Source: Streptomyces sp. ISL-100 (lineage in GTDB: Bacteria > Actinomycetota > Actinomycetes > Streptomycetales > Streptomycetaceae). From it: DNA of 64,000 nt. This document shows, piece after piece, positions 9,154-15,851 of the stretch. The notes beneath the pieces are model-generated. The model saw only the letters and a list, made by a program, of their open reading frames with translations, did no database searches and was not told the DNA's origin. The first letter of the stretch is position 1. The number at the start of each line of letters is the position of its first letter. The stretch is from NCBI RefSeq assembly GCF_018614615.1, contig NZ_JAGGOK010000010.1, positions 231,468-295,467 of the forward strand, read 5' to 3'. Position numbers and translations under genes: made by a program.

Positions 9154-9407
9154 GGGGCGTCAGCTTCGACCCGGACGCCTGGGAGGACTTCCTGCTCTGG
9201 CTGACGTCCGACAGGAAGAAGGCCGTCAGGATCACGCGACTGATCGGCGAGATCCAGCGCACCCCGTTCGCCGGGACCGGCAAGCCCGAACCCTTGAAGG
9301 GCGACCTGTCCGGCTACTGGTCCCGCCGTATCGATGACGAGCACCGGCTCGTGTACCGCGTCGATGACAAGGAAGTGAAGATCCTCAAGGCGCGCTACCA
9401 CTACTGA
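9150..9407 (+). CDS. yoeB: YoeB/Txe-family ribosome-dependent mRNA interferase toxin
   Basis: 85 aa, typical for YoeB. The RelE-fold hallmarks are [22 protein letters not shown] at the start, [17 protein letters not shown] in the middle and the C-terminal RLVYRVDD...ILKARYHY, which carries the conserved Arg/His/Tyr catalytic residues. It cleaves mRNA on the ribosome when free of its antitoxin. Translation is coupled to the antitoxin by a GTGA overlap. Its position at the island edge suggests it stabilises the island by post-segregational killing, which is inference. Confidence 0.92.
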   Translation: MRGVSFDPDAWEDFLLWLTSDRKKAVRITRLIGEIQRTPFAGTGKPEPLKGDLSGYWSRRIDDEHRLVYRVDDKEVKILKARYHY

Positions 9408-9505
9408 CCAGCCATCGGCCCGCCCTCAGACCGAGAGCGGCCCCGATCTTCCTGCGGCGGTGACGAGCCCGCCAGCCGCCTCAGCGACAGCTCTGGCCGC
9501 TGTCG

Positions 9506-9679
9506 GTGCCGTACCCGCCCGCCGAGACCGTGGACCCCCGTCCCCGCTACAGCGAGTGCGGCTGCGGGCCCCGACTCGACATCCCTTCCAGCACGCGCCC
9601 AGAGGCAGTCTCAGAGCCGAAGGAGAACACCCCGGCCCCTGAGGCGGAGCAGGGACAGCTCTGGCTGCCCGGCCTATGA
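9506..9679 (+). CDS. Possible small ORF or remnant downstream of yoeB
   Basis: 57 codons from a GTG. The predicted peptide has plausible protein composition (PRPRYSECGCGP near the start, EPKENTPAPEAEQ later, ends WLPGL) and stops 36 bp before a strong terminator hairpin, which is why I list it. There is no ribosome site before the GTG, and the frame is open upstream only to a TGA near 9461. It may be the tail of a decayed gene. No family recognised. Confidence 0.25.
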   Translation: MPYPPAETVDPRPRYSECGCGPRLDIPSSTRPEAVSEPKENTPAPEAEQGQLWLPGL

Positions 9680-9715
9680 CGAGTCGGCCGGAGCGCCGGG
9701 AGCCGGAAATCATGC

Positions 9716-9741
9716 CGCCCCGCCCGGTGACGGGCGGGGCG
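9716..9741 (+). terminator. Terminator after the toxin-antitoxin transcription unit
   Basis: 11-bp GC-rich stem CGCCCCGCCCG / CGGGCGGGGCG with loop GTGA, followed by a short GTTTG. It separates the toxin-antitoxin unit from the XRE regulator 70 bp further on. Confidence 0.7.
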
Positions 9742-9809
9742 TTTGCCATGTTCCCGCCTCCATGCGGCGAGTACCGTCCACGTAGGCCACTACAGAGGAC
9801 GGAGCCAGT

Positions 9810-11030
9810 ATGCACACGCCCACTGACATCGGAATAGGGGCACGGATCGCCGCCTACAGGCGCCTGCACCGCCTGACGCAGAAGCAGCTCTCCACCAAGG
9901 CCAACATCTCTTACAGCCTGCTGGTGAAGGTCGAGCAAGGCCGCCGTCCCGCCTCCGGATCGCTGATCGCTGCGGTAGCACGAGCCATGTCCGTACCCGT
10001 CACCACGTTCACCGGCCAGCCCTACAGCAACGACTACACCCACGACCGGCTCGACGGGCCGCTGTCGGACCTGCGGGCCTCCCTCGACAACTACGACTTC
10101 CCCCTGGACGAGCTGCCGTTGCGCAGCCTGACTGAGATCGTCGTGGACGTGCACGAGACTCTGCACGCCCGACGCGCAGCGAACTTCGGCCGGATCGTCA
10201 GAATGGCCCCGCCGCTCATTGACGAACTGGTGCAGGTGTCACAGACCGCGACCGGGCACACGGCCGAACAGGCGCACCGTCAGCTCGTCCACGTGTACCG
10301 CTCGGCGTATGACGTGGCGTACGGGCTGGGCTTGTCCGATCTGGTGTCGCTGCTGCTGGCGCGGATGGACTACTCCGCCGAGCGCTCCGCCGACCCGTAC
10401 CTGATGGCCCTGCACGGCTACATGCGCGCCTACGCCTGTTTCAGCACTGGCCGGCACGAGGTGGGCCGGAAGATCATCGCGAAGGCTCGTACGGGCGTTG
10501 AGGACGGTGTGCGGGCCGGGGAGCTGTCCGCTCTGTGCTCGGCGGGGAACCTGCACTTGCGGGCGGCGATGCTCGCAACCCGCCAGGGCGATGCTGACGC
10601 CGCCCGGGGTGAGCTAGGCGAAGCCCGCCGTATGGCCGACCGGTTGGGCCGGGAGGTTACCGGCGACATGGGCGAGGGACTGCACGTGCAGTCGTTCGGG
10701 CCGACGAACGTCGCCATCCATGCGGCGGCGGTGGAGATGGAGTTGGGCAACCACGCCAAGTCGTTGCAGCTCGCCAAGCAGGTGCGTCCCCCGGCCGACT
10801 ACTTTCCCGACCGGCTCGGGCACTTCTGGATCGACACCGCCCGCTCCCAGCTCTGGACCGGCAAGCCCGACTCCGCCCTGGCCTCACTGCTCAACGCCCG
10901 CAAGGTCGCCCCACAGCAGGCCAAGTACCACCCTGCTGTACGGGAAACGATCTCCGGACTGGTACATGCAGCCCGCCGCACCCCTGACACCCTGATCGGC
11001 TACGCCTCCTGGTGCGGGGTTCAGCTCTAA
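9810..11030 (+). CDS. XRE-family regulator with TPR-like C-terminal domain
   Basis: 406 aa. Residues ~8-65 form a Cro/CI helix-turn-helix (ARIAAYRRLHRLTQKQLSTKA, then ISYSLLVKVEQGRRPAS). The remaining ~340 residues are alpha-helical and rich in Ala/Leu/Arg repeats typical of the TPR-like sensor domain of Streptomyces XRE regulators. Such proteins often sense a small ligand or peptide and control an adjacent operon. It has its own terminator and precedes the small ORFs and radical SAM operon on the same strand, so it is the likely regulator of the island cargo. The ligand is unknown. Confidence 0.85.
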   Translation: MHTPTDIGIGARIAAYRRLHRLTQKQLSTKANISYSLLVKVEQGRRPASGSLIAAVARAMSVPVTTFTGQPYSNDYTHDRLDGPLSDLRASLDNYDFPLDELPLRSLTEIVVDVHETLHARRAANFGRIVRMAPPLIDELVQVSQTATGHTAEQAHRQLVHVYRSAYDVAYGLGLSDLVSLLLARMDYSAERSADPYLMALHGYMRAYACFSTGRHEVGRKIIAKARTGVEDGVRAGELSALCSAGNLHLRAAMLATRQGDADAARGELGEARRMADRLGREVTGDMGEGLHVQSFGPTNVAIHAAAVEMELGNHAKSLQLAKQVRPPADYFPDRLGHFWIDTARSQLWTGKPDSALASLLNARKVAPQQAKYHPAVRETISGLVHAARRTPDTLIGYASWCGVQL

Positions 11031-11049
11031 CCAGCCGCCCGCTGTCACA

Positions 11050-11094
11050 CAGCGCCCCGAGACTGTCACACCTTGTGCCAGTTGCGGGGCGCTG
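11050..11094 (+). terminator. Hairpin after the XRE regulator
   Basis: CAGCGCCCCG (11050-11059) pairs with CGGGGCGCTG (11085-11094), followed by TTGCG. The loop holds the second of two TGTCACAC direct repeats (11043-11050 and 11064-11071), which could be a protein-binding element. Probably terminates the regulator transcript. Confidence 0.5.
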
Positions 11095-11236
11095 TTGCGC
11101 GTTGACTAAGCATCAGCAGCGCAGCCGACACGTTCGGCCCCGTCCCCCAAGATGCGCTGCCTGGTATCCGTACGGCTCCACGCCTGTCACGCGATCTCGT
11201 ATGGGCTGGAGCATCCGATCCCCCGACGAGGCCGAG

Positions 11237-11422
11237 ATGACCACCAACACGGATAACTCCAAGACCACGAGTGCGCAGATGATTTCGCTCCGCGTTCTCG
11301 ACGACACGAAACTGTCCCGCCGCACCCTGGAGATCGCCGAGCACGGGTGGAGCGTCTTTCTCGGCCTCCCCGACCCGGACCCCGACGAGAAGGAGGACGA
11401 GCCCGCGAGCGGCACGTGGTGA
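11237..11422 (+). CDS. Small hypothetical protein, 61 aa
   Basis: Starts at ATG 11237 with GAGG five bases upstream; longer in-frame starts exist but lack a ribosome site. Hydrophilic protein with a Thr/Asn/Ser-rich head, a central segment (ISLRVLDDTKLSRRTLEIAEHG) and a very acidic tail (DPDPDEKEDE). No domain recognised. Its stop overlaps the next start by 4 bp. A precursor-peptide role for the downstream radical SAM enzyme was considered, but nothing in the sequence proves it. Confidence 0.6.
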   Translation: MTTNTDNSKTTSAQMISLRVLDDTKLSRRTLEIAEHGWSVFLGLPDPDPDEKEDEPASGTW

Positions 11423-11658
11423 GCGTCATGGCCGCCACGACCGCGCACTACCGCGTCGGAGACATCGTCACCGGGATCTCGTACGTGCCCCCGGAAGACC
11501 ATCACCGAGAACAGCCGGAAGAGATCACCGGGAAGGTCGTGCAGGTCGGCGCAGGCTGGGCCGGAGTAGACGCGGACCGCGCCTACGTCTGGGTGCGGCT
11601 GGCCAACGGCCGCGAACGCCAGGCCCTCGTCCGCGACATTCAGCGGGTCGAGTCGTGA
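11419..11658 (+). CDS. Small hypothetical protein, 79 aa
   Basis: GTG start overlapping the previous stop (GTGA); an ATG lies three codons further in. The sequence looks like a small beta-barrel (YRVGDIVTGISYVPPED, then ITGKVVQVG and YVWVRLANG), reminiscent of short SH3-like or KOW-like folds, but I recognise no family. Its stop overlaps the next small ORF by 4 bp, so the three small genes form one coupled unit. Confidence 0.6.
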   Translation: MSVMAATTAHYRVGDIVTGISYVPPEDHHREQPEEITGKVVQVGAGWAGVDADRAYVWVRLANGRERQALVRDIQRVES

Positions 11659-11846
11659 GCGCGGACGGCATGGCGGCAGGGGTCTTACTGATCGCCGCGA
11701 ACGTGCTCGGCCTTGGTGGATGCGCCGTGAACGTCGCCCACGAGTGCACCAGCGGTGCCCCGGTTTCCGTACCGGACATAGACCTCGGCGCTCACACCGA
11801 GCCGTCGCACACCTGCCGGTGCGACGACCGCGCCACCGCCCCTTGA
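11655..11846 (+). CDS. Small hypothetical protein with N-terminal hydrophobic segment, 63 aa, contains a TTA codon
   Basis: GTG start coupled to the previous stop by GTGA. Residues ~6-24 (MAAGVLLIAANVLGLGGCA) form a hydrophobic segment ending near a cysteine, so it could be a small membrane or secreted peptide; four cysteines in all. Codon 11 (11685-11687) is TTA, read by the developmentally controlled bldA tRNA in Streptomyces. No family recognised. Confidence 0.5.
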   Translation: MSADGMAAGVLLIAANVLGLGGCAVNVAHECTSGAPVSVPDIDLGAHTEPSHTCRCDDRATAP

Positions 11847-11850
11847 TCCG

Positions 11851-11987
11851 CCCTGCGGCGGGGTGCTCCCCGTCCCCACGGCATACCCCCCGCCGCAGGG
11901 CCACCACATGCTCCGCCCGGAACAGCCCTGGACAGGTCGAGCCGGGCGGCCCCGGCGCGGCCGGCGTCCCCCGACGTCGGCCGCGCC
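11851..11987 (+). promoter_or_regulatory. Two strong hairpins in the leader of the radical SAM operon
   Basis: Hairpin 1: 13-bp perfect stem, 11851-11863 with 11888-11900 (CCCTGCGGCGGGG and its complement), 24-base loop. Hairpin 2: 10-bp stem, 11954-11963 with 11978-11987, extended inward by CGTC/GACG around loop CCCC. Neither has a clear U-tract. Hairpin 1 may end the small-ORF transcript; hairpin 2 lies 43 bp before the radical SAM start and could be an attenuator. A near-palindrome (CTCGA...TCGAG) overlaps the region just before the ribosome site. Confidence 0.5.
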
Positions 11988-12030
11988 ACCCTCTTGCACC
12001 GCTCGAACCGATCGAATCGAGAGGAGCACC

Positions 12031-13053
12031 ATGGCACCGACTCTTCTGCTCCCTGGACCGGCCGTCGACTGGACGGCCTTACGCAACTTCGCATTGCTGC
12101 TGGGCCAGCTCCGGGTGTCCCTCACCCCGCGCTGCAACCTGAAGTGCTGGTTCTGCCACAACGAGGGCGACGTCCCTCCGCCCTTCACCCACCTGCACCG
12201 GGACGCCCAGCCCCGCGCCCGCGAGCTGGCCGCCAACGGCTACGTGAACGCCATGCGCGCTCTCATCGAAGCTGGATTGAAGCGGATCTACTTCACCGGG
12301 GGCGAACCCCTGGCCTCACCCCTGGCCCGTCCGGTCCTCACCCGGCTCCCGGTCCGGGACGACGACGTGTCATACACGCTGATCACCAACGGCACCCTGG
12401 TCCGCACTCATCAGGAGTGGCTGGCAGACGCCGCGCTCGACAAGATCAAGGTGTCGCTGCACTACTTCTCCGACGAGTCCTTACGCGCCATCGCCCACAC
12501 CCGCGTAGGGATCGATGCGATCTTGGACGGGATCGAAGCGGCCCGGGAAATCTGCGACCGGGTAGCGCTGAACACCTTGCTCCAGCGGGAGAACGAGCAC
12601 GAGATCCTGCCCCTTCTCGAATTCGCCCTCAACTGGGGCCTGCCCGTCCAGTTCATCGAACTCGTGGACACCGACTTCAACGCCGACCGGCAGTCCTCCG
12701 CCGTCTCCGCACAAGGGCTGATCGACTACCTCCGCACCCTCACCAGCGACGAGCGCACGGAGATCGCGGGCGTCGGCCAGGGGCGACGGGTGTTCACCGT
12801 CGACGGTGTGGAGATCGACGTCATCCACCGAGGTCTCGGCCGCCACCACGTCGGACAGTGCGGCACCTGCCCCGTCCGCCCGAAGTGCATCGAAGGGTTC
12901 TGGGCGCTGCGCCTGGACCACGGCGGCGGCATCCAGCCCTGCCTGCTGCGCGATGACCTCCGCCTGGACATCCGAGACCTCGTAGACGCCCCGGACCGGC
13001 TCGCCGAGGTAGTCGCCGCCCACGTCACCGCATTCACCGAGGGGATCTTGTGA
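12031..13053 (+). CDS. MoaA-like radical SAM enzyme, contains two TTA codons
   Basis: 340 aa. The canonical radical SAM cluster motif is C35-x3-C39-x2-C42 (CNLKCWFC), followed by HNEG as in archaeal-type MoaA proteins, and YFTGGEPL near residue 90 binds SAM. A second cysteine set, C277, C280, C286 and C304, sits where MoaA or SPASM proteins bind an auxiliary Fe-S cluster. The ATG has a textbook site (GAGAGGAG). TTA codons at 12079-12081 and 12481-12483 make translation depend on bldA tRNA. The stop overlaps the next gene by 4 bp (GTGA). No molybdopterin genes accompany it, so it is probably not a housekeeping MoaA; substrate unknown. Confidence 0.88.
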   Translation: MAPTLLLPGPAVDWTALRNFALLLGQLRVSLTPRCNLKCWFCHNEGDVPPPFTHLHRDAQPRARELAANGYVNAMRALIEAGLKRIYFTGGEPLASPLARPVLTRLPVRDDDVSYTLITNGTLVRTHQEWLADAALDKIKVSLHYFSDESLRAIAHTRVGIDAILDGIEAAREICDRVALNTLLQRENEHEILPLLEFALNWGLPVQFIELVDTDFNADRQSSAVSAQGLIDYLRTLTSDERTEIAGVGQGRRVFTVDGVEIDVIHRGLGRHHVGQCGTCPVRPKCIEGFWALRLDHGGGIQPCLLRDDLRLDIRDLVDAPDRLAEVVAAHVTAFTEGIL

Positions 13054-13700
13054 ACCGTCCGAACGCCCTTCTCCCGGCCTTCCGCCCCACCCCGTCGAGC
13101 GAGCACGAGCAGCCGCCGTTCATCGTCCTCGAAGGCGTCTCCGGCATCGGGAAGTCCACCCTGGCCCGCCTTCTGGCCCGCCGACTGAACGGCACCGCAC
13201 TCCACACCCTCGCCGACCCGCACAACACATGGTCGAAGGCTGTCGCCCAGCAGATGGAGGCGCTGCCGCAGATCGCGTTCTACCTCTCCGGGCTCCTCCA
13301 CGTCTCCGACCTGATCCGCAACGCCCTCGCCCACGGGCCCGTCATCGCCGACCGCTACGCGCCGTCGGTGACCGCCCGCCAGGCCGCCATCCACAGCGTC
13401 AACCCGTCCGACGTGGACGCCCTGATCGCCCCGTTCCACCGCTACCTGCTGACCCCCGACCACACGTTCTACCTGCGGTGCTCGGAACACACCCTGCGGG
13501 AACGGATGGCCGTCAAGGACGACACCAAGCAGGACGACACCGACCTGTTCGATATCCCCGGCCGTCTCAAGACGCTCATCGCCAACTTCGAGACCGTCGC
13601 CGCCGGCGACCACACCGCCGTCATCCTCGACACCGACGGCATGGACCCCGAGGACCTGGCGGACGTGATCACCGACCACATGGAGCGCGCCCATGCTTAA
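13050..13700 (+). CDS. Thymidylate-kinase-like P-loop kinase
   Basis: 216 aa, normal for dTMP kinase. The P-loop is GVSGIGKST at 29-37, the DR motif is D101-R102 (VIADRYAPS), and a lid-like segment (LRERMAVKDDTKQDDTDLF) follows at about 155. It is fused to a ~20-residue hydrophilic N-terminus. It would phosphorylate a nucleoside monophosphate or related phosphate ester. It is embedded between a radical SAM gene (4-bp overlap) and the phosphohexomutase-like gene (8-bp overlap), so it most likely acts in a dedicated pathway rather than in dTTP supply. Confidence 0.82.
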   Translation: MNRPNALLPAFRPTPSSEHEQPPFIVLEGVSGIGKSTLARLLARRLNGTALHTLADPHNTWSKAVAQQMEALPQIAFYLSGLLHVSDLIRNALAHGPVIADRYAPSVTARQAAIHSVNPSDVDALIAPFHRYLLTPDHTFYLRCSEHTLRERMAVKDDTKQDDTDLFDIPGRLKTLIANFETVAAGDHTAVILDTDGMDPEDLADVITDHMERAHA

Positions 13701-14193
13701 CCCCGTCGACACCACCACCGTCATCCGCGACGGCGCCGCGAGCGGCCGACAGCCGGATCAGATCCATACCGGGGTGGCGTGGTGGATGGCCGCCTGCTTC
13801 GTCGTCACCACCGAGACCGACCGGCTCGCCGTCGCCCATGACGGCCACCCGGTGAGCGGCGAATACTTCGACCGGCTGTGCCGGGGCGCGGTCAACGCCC
13901 AGCACTACGCCTGCCGCGTCCTCACCCTGGGGGCCGCCGACGAGAGCGAGCTGCTGGCCGCGATGGAGGAAGCCGGGGGTATCCCCGGGATGCGGGTGAG
14001 CACCACGACCGCCGACGACGGGGACATCGTGACGGTCGCCCTGTACGACCGCGACGGACAGCCCCTCACGGAGACTGCCGGCCTCGCCGTCATCCGGCAG
14101 ATGATCGCCGAGGACCGGGTACCCATCCCCGTCAATGACACCTGCAAGGGAACCGTCGAGCCGTACGCGGCCACCATGGGAGCGGGCCGGTGA
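13693..14193 (+). CDS. Probable degenerate phosphohexomutase (PGM/PMM) N-terminal domain protein, 166 aa
   Basis: No confident family at first sight. The layout RLAVAHDGHPVSGEYFDRL, then RVLTLGAADESELLAAM, then GGIPGMRVSTTT and finally ETAGLAVIRQMI follows domain I of phosphoglucomutase/phosphomannomutase (HDGR..S..F, V..LG...T, GG.M.TASHN, GL.EIRR). The catalytic phosphoserine motif TASHN is replaced by STTTADDGD, and domains II-IV are absent (family ~450 aa). If the match is right, it is a catalytically dead binding or regulatory subunit. It overlaps both neighbours (8 bp and 4 bp), so it is part of the operon. This is a motif-level guess. Confidence 0.55.
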   Translation: MLNPVDTTTVIRDGAASGRQPDQIHTGVAWWMAACFVVTTETDRLAVAHDGHPVSGEYFDRLCRGAVNAQHYACRVLTLGAADESELLAAMEEAGGIPGMRVSTTTADDGDIVTVALYDRDGQPLTETAGLAVIRQMIAEDRVPIPVNDTCKGTVEPYAATMGAGR

Positions 14194-14981
14194 TCAACGC
14201 CTCCCAGGTCATCGAGTCCGGTACGAGCATCCTGTTCGTCACCCTGGACTCCCTCCGCTACGACGTCGCCCGCACCGCCCTGGACGTGGGCCTCACCCCG
14301 AACCTGGCCCGTCTGCTCCCCGAAGGCGGCTGGGAGCAGCGCGAGACCCCCGGCTCGTTCACGCTGCCCGCGCACATGGCGTTCTTCTCCGGGTTCCTCC
14401 CCAAGCTCCCGACCCCCGAGCAGCCGCCCCGCCTGTGGGAGTGCCGCCCGCCCGCCTTCAAGACCGTGCCGCCCGAGACGTTCGTGTTCGACGCCCCCAA
14501 CATGATCAAGGGCCTGGCACAGCACGGGTACCGGAGCGTCTGCATCGGCGGCGTCACCTACTTCTCCCGGGAGACACCGCTCGGCGGGGTCCTGCCCGAC
14601 CTCTTCGATGAGGACCACTGGCGGCCCGAGTTCTGCTCACCCGAACCCGACTCCACCCGCCACCAGGTCGACCACGCCCTCACCGTCGCCGACACCCACG
14701 CCGGGCATCCGCTGTTCCTGTTCGTCAACGTGTCGGCCACCCACGTACCTCACGGGCACTACGTCGGAGACAGCACCGACAGCACCCGCTCCCAGACCGC
14801 CGCCCTCGCCTACGCTGACGCTCACCTAGGACGCCTGGTCACCACCCTGACCCGCGACCGGGAATGGCTGATCATCATGTGCGCCGACCACGGCGACTCC
14901 TTTGGCGAAGACGGCTACTGGGGCCGGGGAACCGCCCGCCCCGAGGTCATGACTGTCCCATTCGCCGCGATGCTGCGGTGA
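14190..14981 (+). CDS. Alkaline-phosphatase-superfamily hydrolase (sulfatase/phosphodiesterase-like)
   Basis: 263 aa from a GTG overlapping the upstream stop (GTGA). Superfamily features: first metal Asp in VTLDSLRYD (D20), presumed nucleophile region SFTLPAHMAFFSG (T58 or neighbour), central HVPHGHY, and the second metal site CADHGDSFGEDGYWG (D233, H234). The sulfatase CxPxR formylglycine motif is absent, so a phosphatase, phosphodiesterase or phosphomutase-like activity is more likely than sulfatase. It resembles the STM4013-type uncharacterised hydrolases that also sit beside radical SAM genes in other bacteria (recalled association). It presumably acts on the product of the upstream enzymes. 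Confidence 0.78.
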   Translation: MINASQVIESGTSILFVTLDSLRYDVARTALDVGLTPNLARLLPEGGWEQRETPGSFTLPAHMAFFSGFLPKLPTPEQPPRLWECRPPAFKTVPPETFVFDAPNMIKGLAQHGYRSVCIGGVTYFSRETPLGGVLPDLFDEDHWRPEFCSPEPDSTRHQVDHALTVADTHAGHPLFLFVNVSATHVPHGHYVGDSTDSTRSQTAALAYADAHLGRLVTTLTRDREWLIIMCADHGDSFGEDGYWGRGTARPEVMTVPFAAMLR

Positions 14982-15003
14982 ACCACGCCTACGCTGCAAG
15001 ACC

Positions 15004-15438
15004 ATGACGAACCACACTCCAGACGCATCCGTGATCGTGGCCGTGGACGGGGAAGGACTGGTGGCGATCCTCACCGCCGACTTTCCCGACCACGGCGGCG
15101 AGTACCTGTTCCTCCCCGGCGGCCGAATGGAAGACGGCGAGAGCCCCGAAGGCTGCGCACGCCGCGAACTGGCCGAAGAAGCCGGGATCACCGCCGAACG
15201 CCTGACCCACCTCGGCAGCTTCGCCATCACCCTGGGCAACGCCGCCCGCATCCACCTCTATCAAGCCCAGGGCCTCACCCTCGGCCCCCAGCAGCTCATG
15301 CCAGGCGAAGCCGACTTCAAGCTCACCTGGTGGCCCATGCAGGAAGCCGTCCAAGCCGGCGCCGACGGCCGGTTCCTCCTCCAAGGCGGACCCCTCGCTC
15401 TGCTCCTCGCCGACCGAGCATCGCAAGAGACCAGCTGA
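15004..15438 (+). CDS. Nudix hydrolase
   Basis: 144 aa with a complete Nudix box at ~40-62 (GRMEDGE, 7 residues, RELAEEAGI), matching Gx5Ex7REUxEExGU. It cleaves a nucleoside diphosphate linked to another group. It follows the hydrolase gene by 22 bp on the same strand. No ribosome site precedes the ATG; instead TACGCT lies 9 bases upstream, so it may also be read from its own promoter as a nearly leaderless message. As last gene of the island cargo it may trim a nucleotide intermediate or sanitise a by-product. Confidence 0.88.
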   Translation: MTNHTPDASVIVAVDGEGLVAILTADFPDHGGEYLFLPGGRMEDGESPEGCARRELAEEAGITAERLTHLGSFAITLGNAARIHLYQAQGLTLGPQQLMPGEADFKLTWWPMQEAVQAGADGRFLLQGGPLALLLADRASQETS

Positions 15439-15469
15439 ACCGCCGCCCACCACGGCCGGCATACGCACC

Positions 15470-15504
15470 GCGGCCCCGCTACCAGCGTTCTGGAGCGGGG
15501 CCGC
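15470..15504. terminator. Terminator at the end of the island operon
   Basis: 11-bp stem GCGGCCCCGCT (15470-15480) / AGCGGGGCCGC (15494-15504), extended inward by CCAG/CTGG around loop CGTT. It is symmetrical, so it can stop transcription from both sides. Confidence 0.75.
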
Positions 15505-15759
15505 AGTCATGAAGTGGCTGAACCTCAGCCGCTCTTCATCTTGCCCGCCGCCGCGATCGTGACCTTCACGTCGCCGCCACCAGACCGCACGCCAGCAGCT
15601 CAACCAGCATCGAGAGCGAGCGAGATCCTGGGACGAGACCCGCGAGGGCGACGGGTGATCGCCATTGGCGCGTCCGCAACATGCAGCGTGGTTATCTCCA
15701 AGACCTGACCCCACCGCGCTGTCCGTCCGCCGCCCGGTGCCGCCTCAGACCCTGCAAAC
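15505..15759. other. Gene-poor right end of the island
   Basis: Between the cargo terminator and the ssrA terminator. Neither strand holds a convincing gene. A minus-strand frame runs from 15818 to about 15521 broken by one TGA near 15600, and a 64-codon plus-strand frame (15514-15708) has no recognisable features. This is where an integrase would be expected next to the attachment site; none is seen. Confidence 0.4.
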
Positions 15760-15808
15760 ATAGAAAAAAACCCCCCGCCCTGGCGAAGTTTTTCGCAGGC
15801 CAGAGGGT
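15760..15808 (-). terminator. Terminator of ssrA, carried by the island
   Basis: Just downstream of the tmRNA 3' end on the minus strand: a hairpin (CTGGC/GCCAG core with extra GC pairs) followed by six G and seven T residues. Because it lies inside the repeat-bounded interval, it came with the island and replaces the original terminator. Confidence 0.7.
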
Positions 15809-15827
15809 TTCTTCCCACATGGGATGA

Positions 15828-15851
15828 GTGGAGATGGCGGGAATCGAACCC
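15828..15851 (-). repeat. Right attachment-site copy within the functional ssrA 3' end
   Basis: The 24 bp shared with 8619-8642. It covers the T-loop arm and acceptor-stem 3' strand of the tmRNA, so the island restored a complete gene on insertion. Confidence 0.85.

Larger units (their letters stand above)
8619..15851. mobile_element. ssrA-integrated accessory island, about 7.2 kb, without a visible integrase
   Basis: Bounded by 24-bp direct repeats of the tmRNA 3' end (8619-8642 and 15828-15851), 7,209 bp apart. Contents: YefM/YoeB toxin-antitoxin, XRE-TPR regulator, three small ORFs, a radical SAM/kinase/hydrolase operon and a Nudix gene. Tyrosine-recombinase integrases usually sit next to such a site; I find no integrase, excisionase, relaxase or replication gene in either strand of the interval. 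It is therefore a degenerate element, or one moved by an integrase supplied in trans. Flanking genes (LysR/MFS on the left, smpB/S41 protease on the right) are ordinary core genes. Confidence 0.8.

Noticed and set aside
12031..13053. Housekeeping MoaA for molybdopterin synthesis
   Set aside because: No moa or moe neighbours, location on an accessory island, TTA codons and coupling to kinase and hydrolase genes argue for a dedicated pathway.
14190..14981. True sulfatase
   Set aside because: The formylglycine motif CxPxR is missing; only the general alkaline-phosphatase-superfamily metal sites are seen.
15514..15818. Open frames on both strands between the Nudix terminator and ssrA, considered as an integrase remnant
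   Set aside because: The minus-strand frame is broken by a TGA and shows no tyrosine-recombinase residues (R, HxxR, Y); the plus-strand frame has no ribosome site or family signature.
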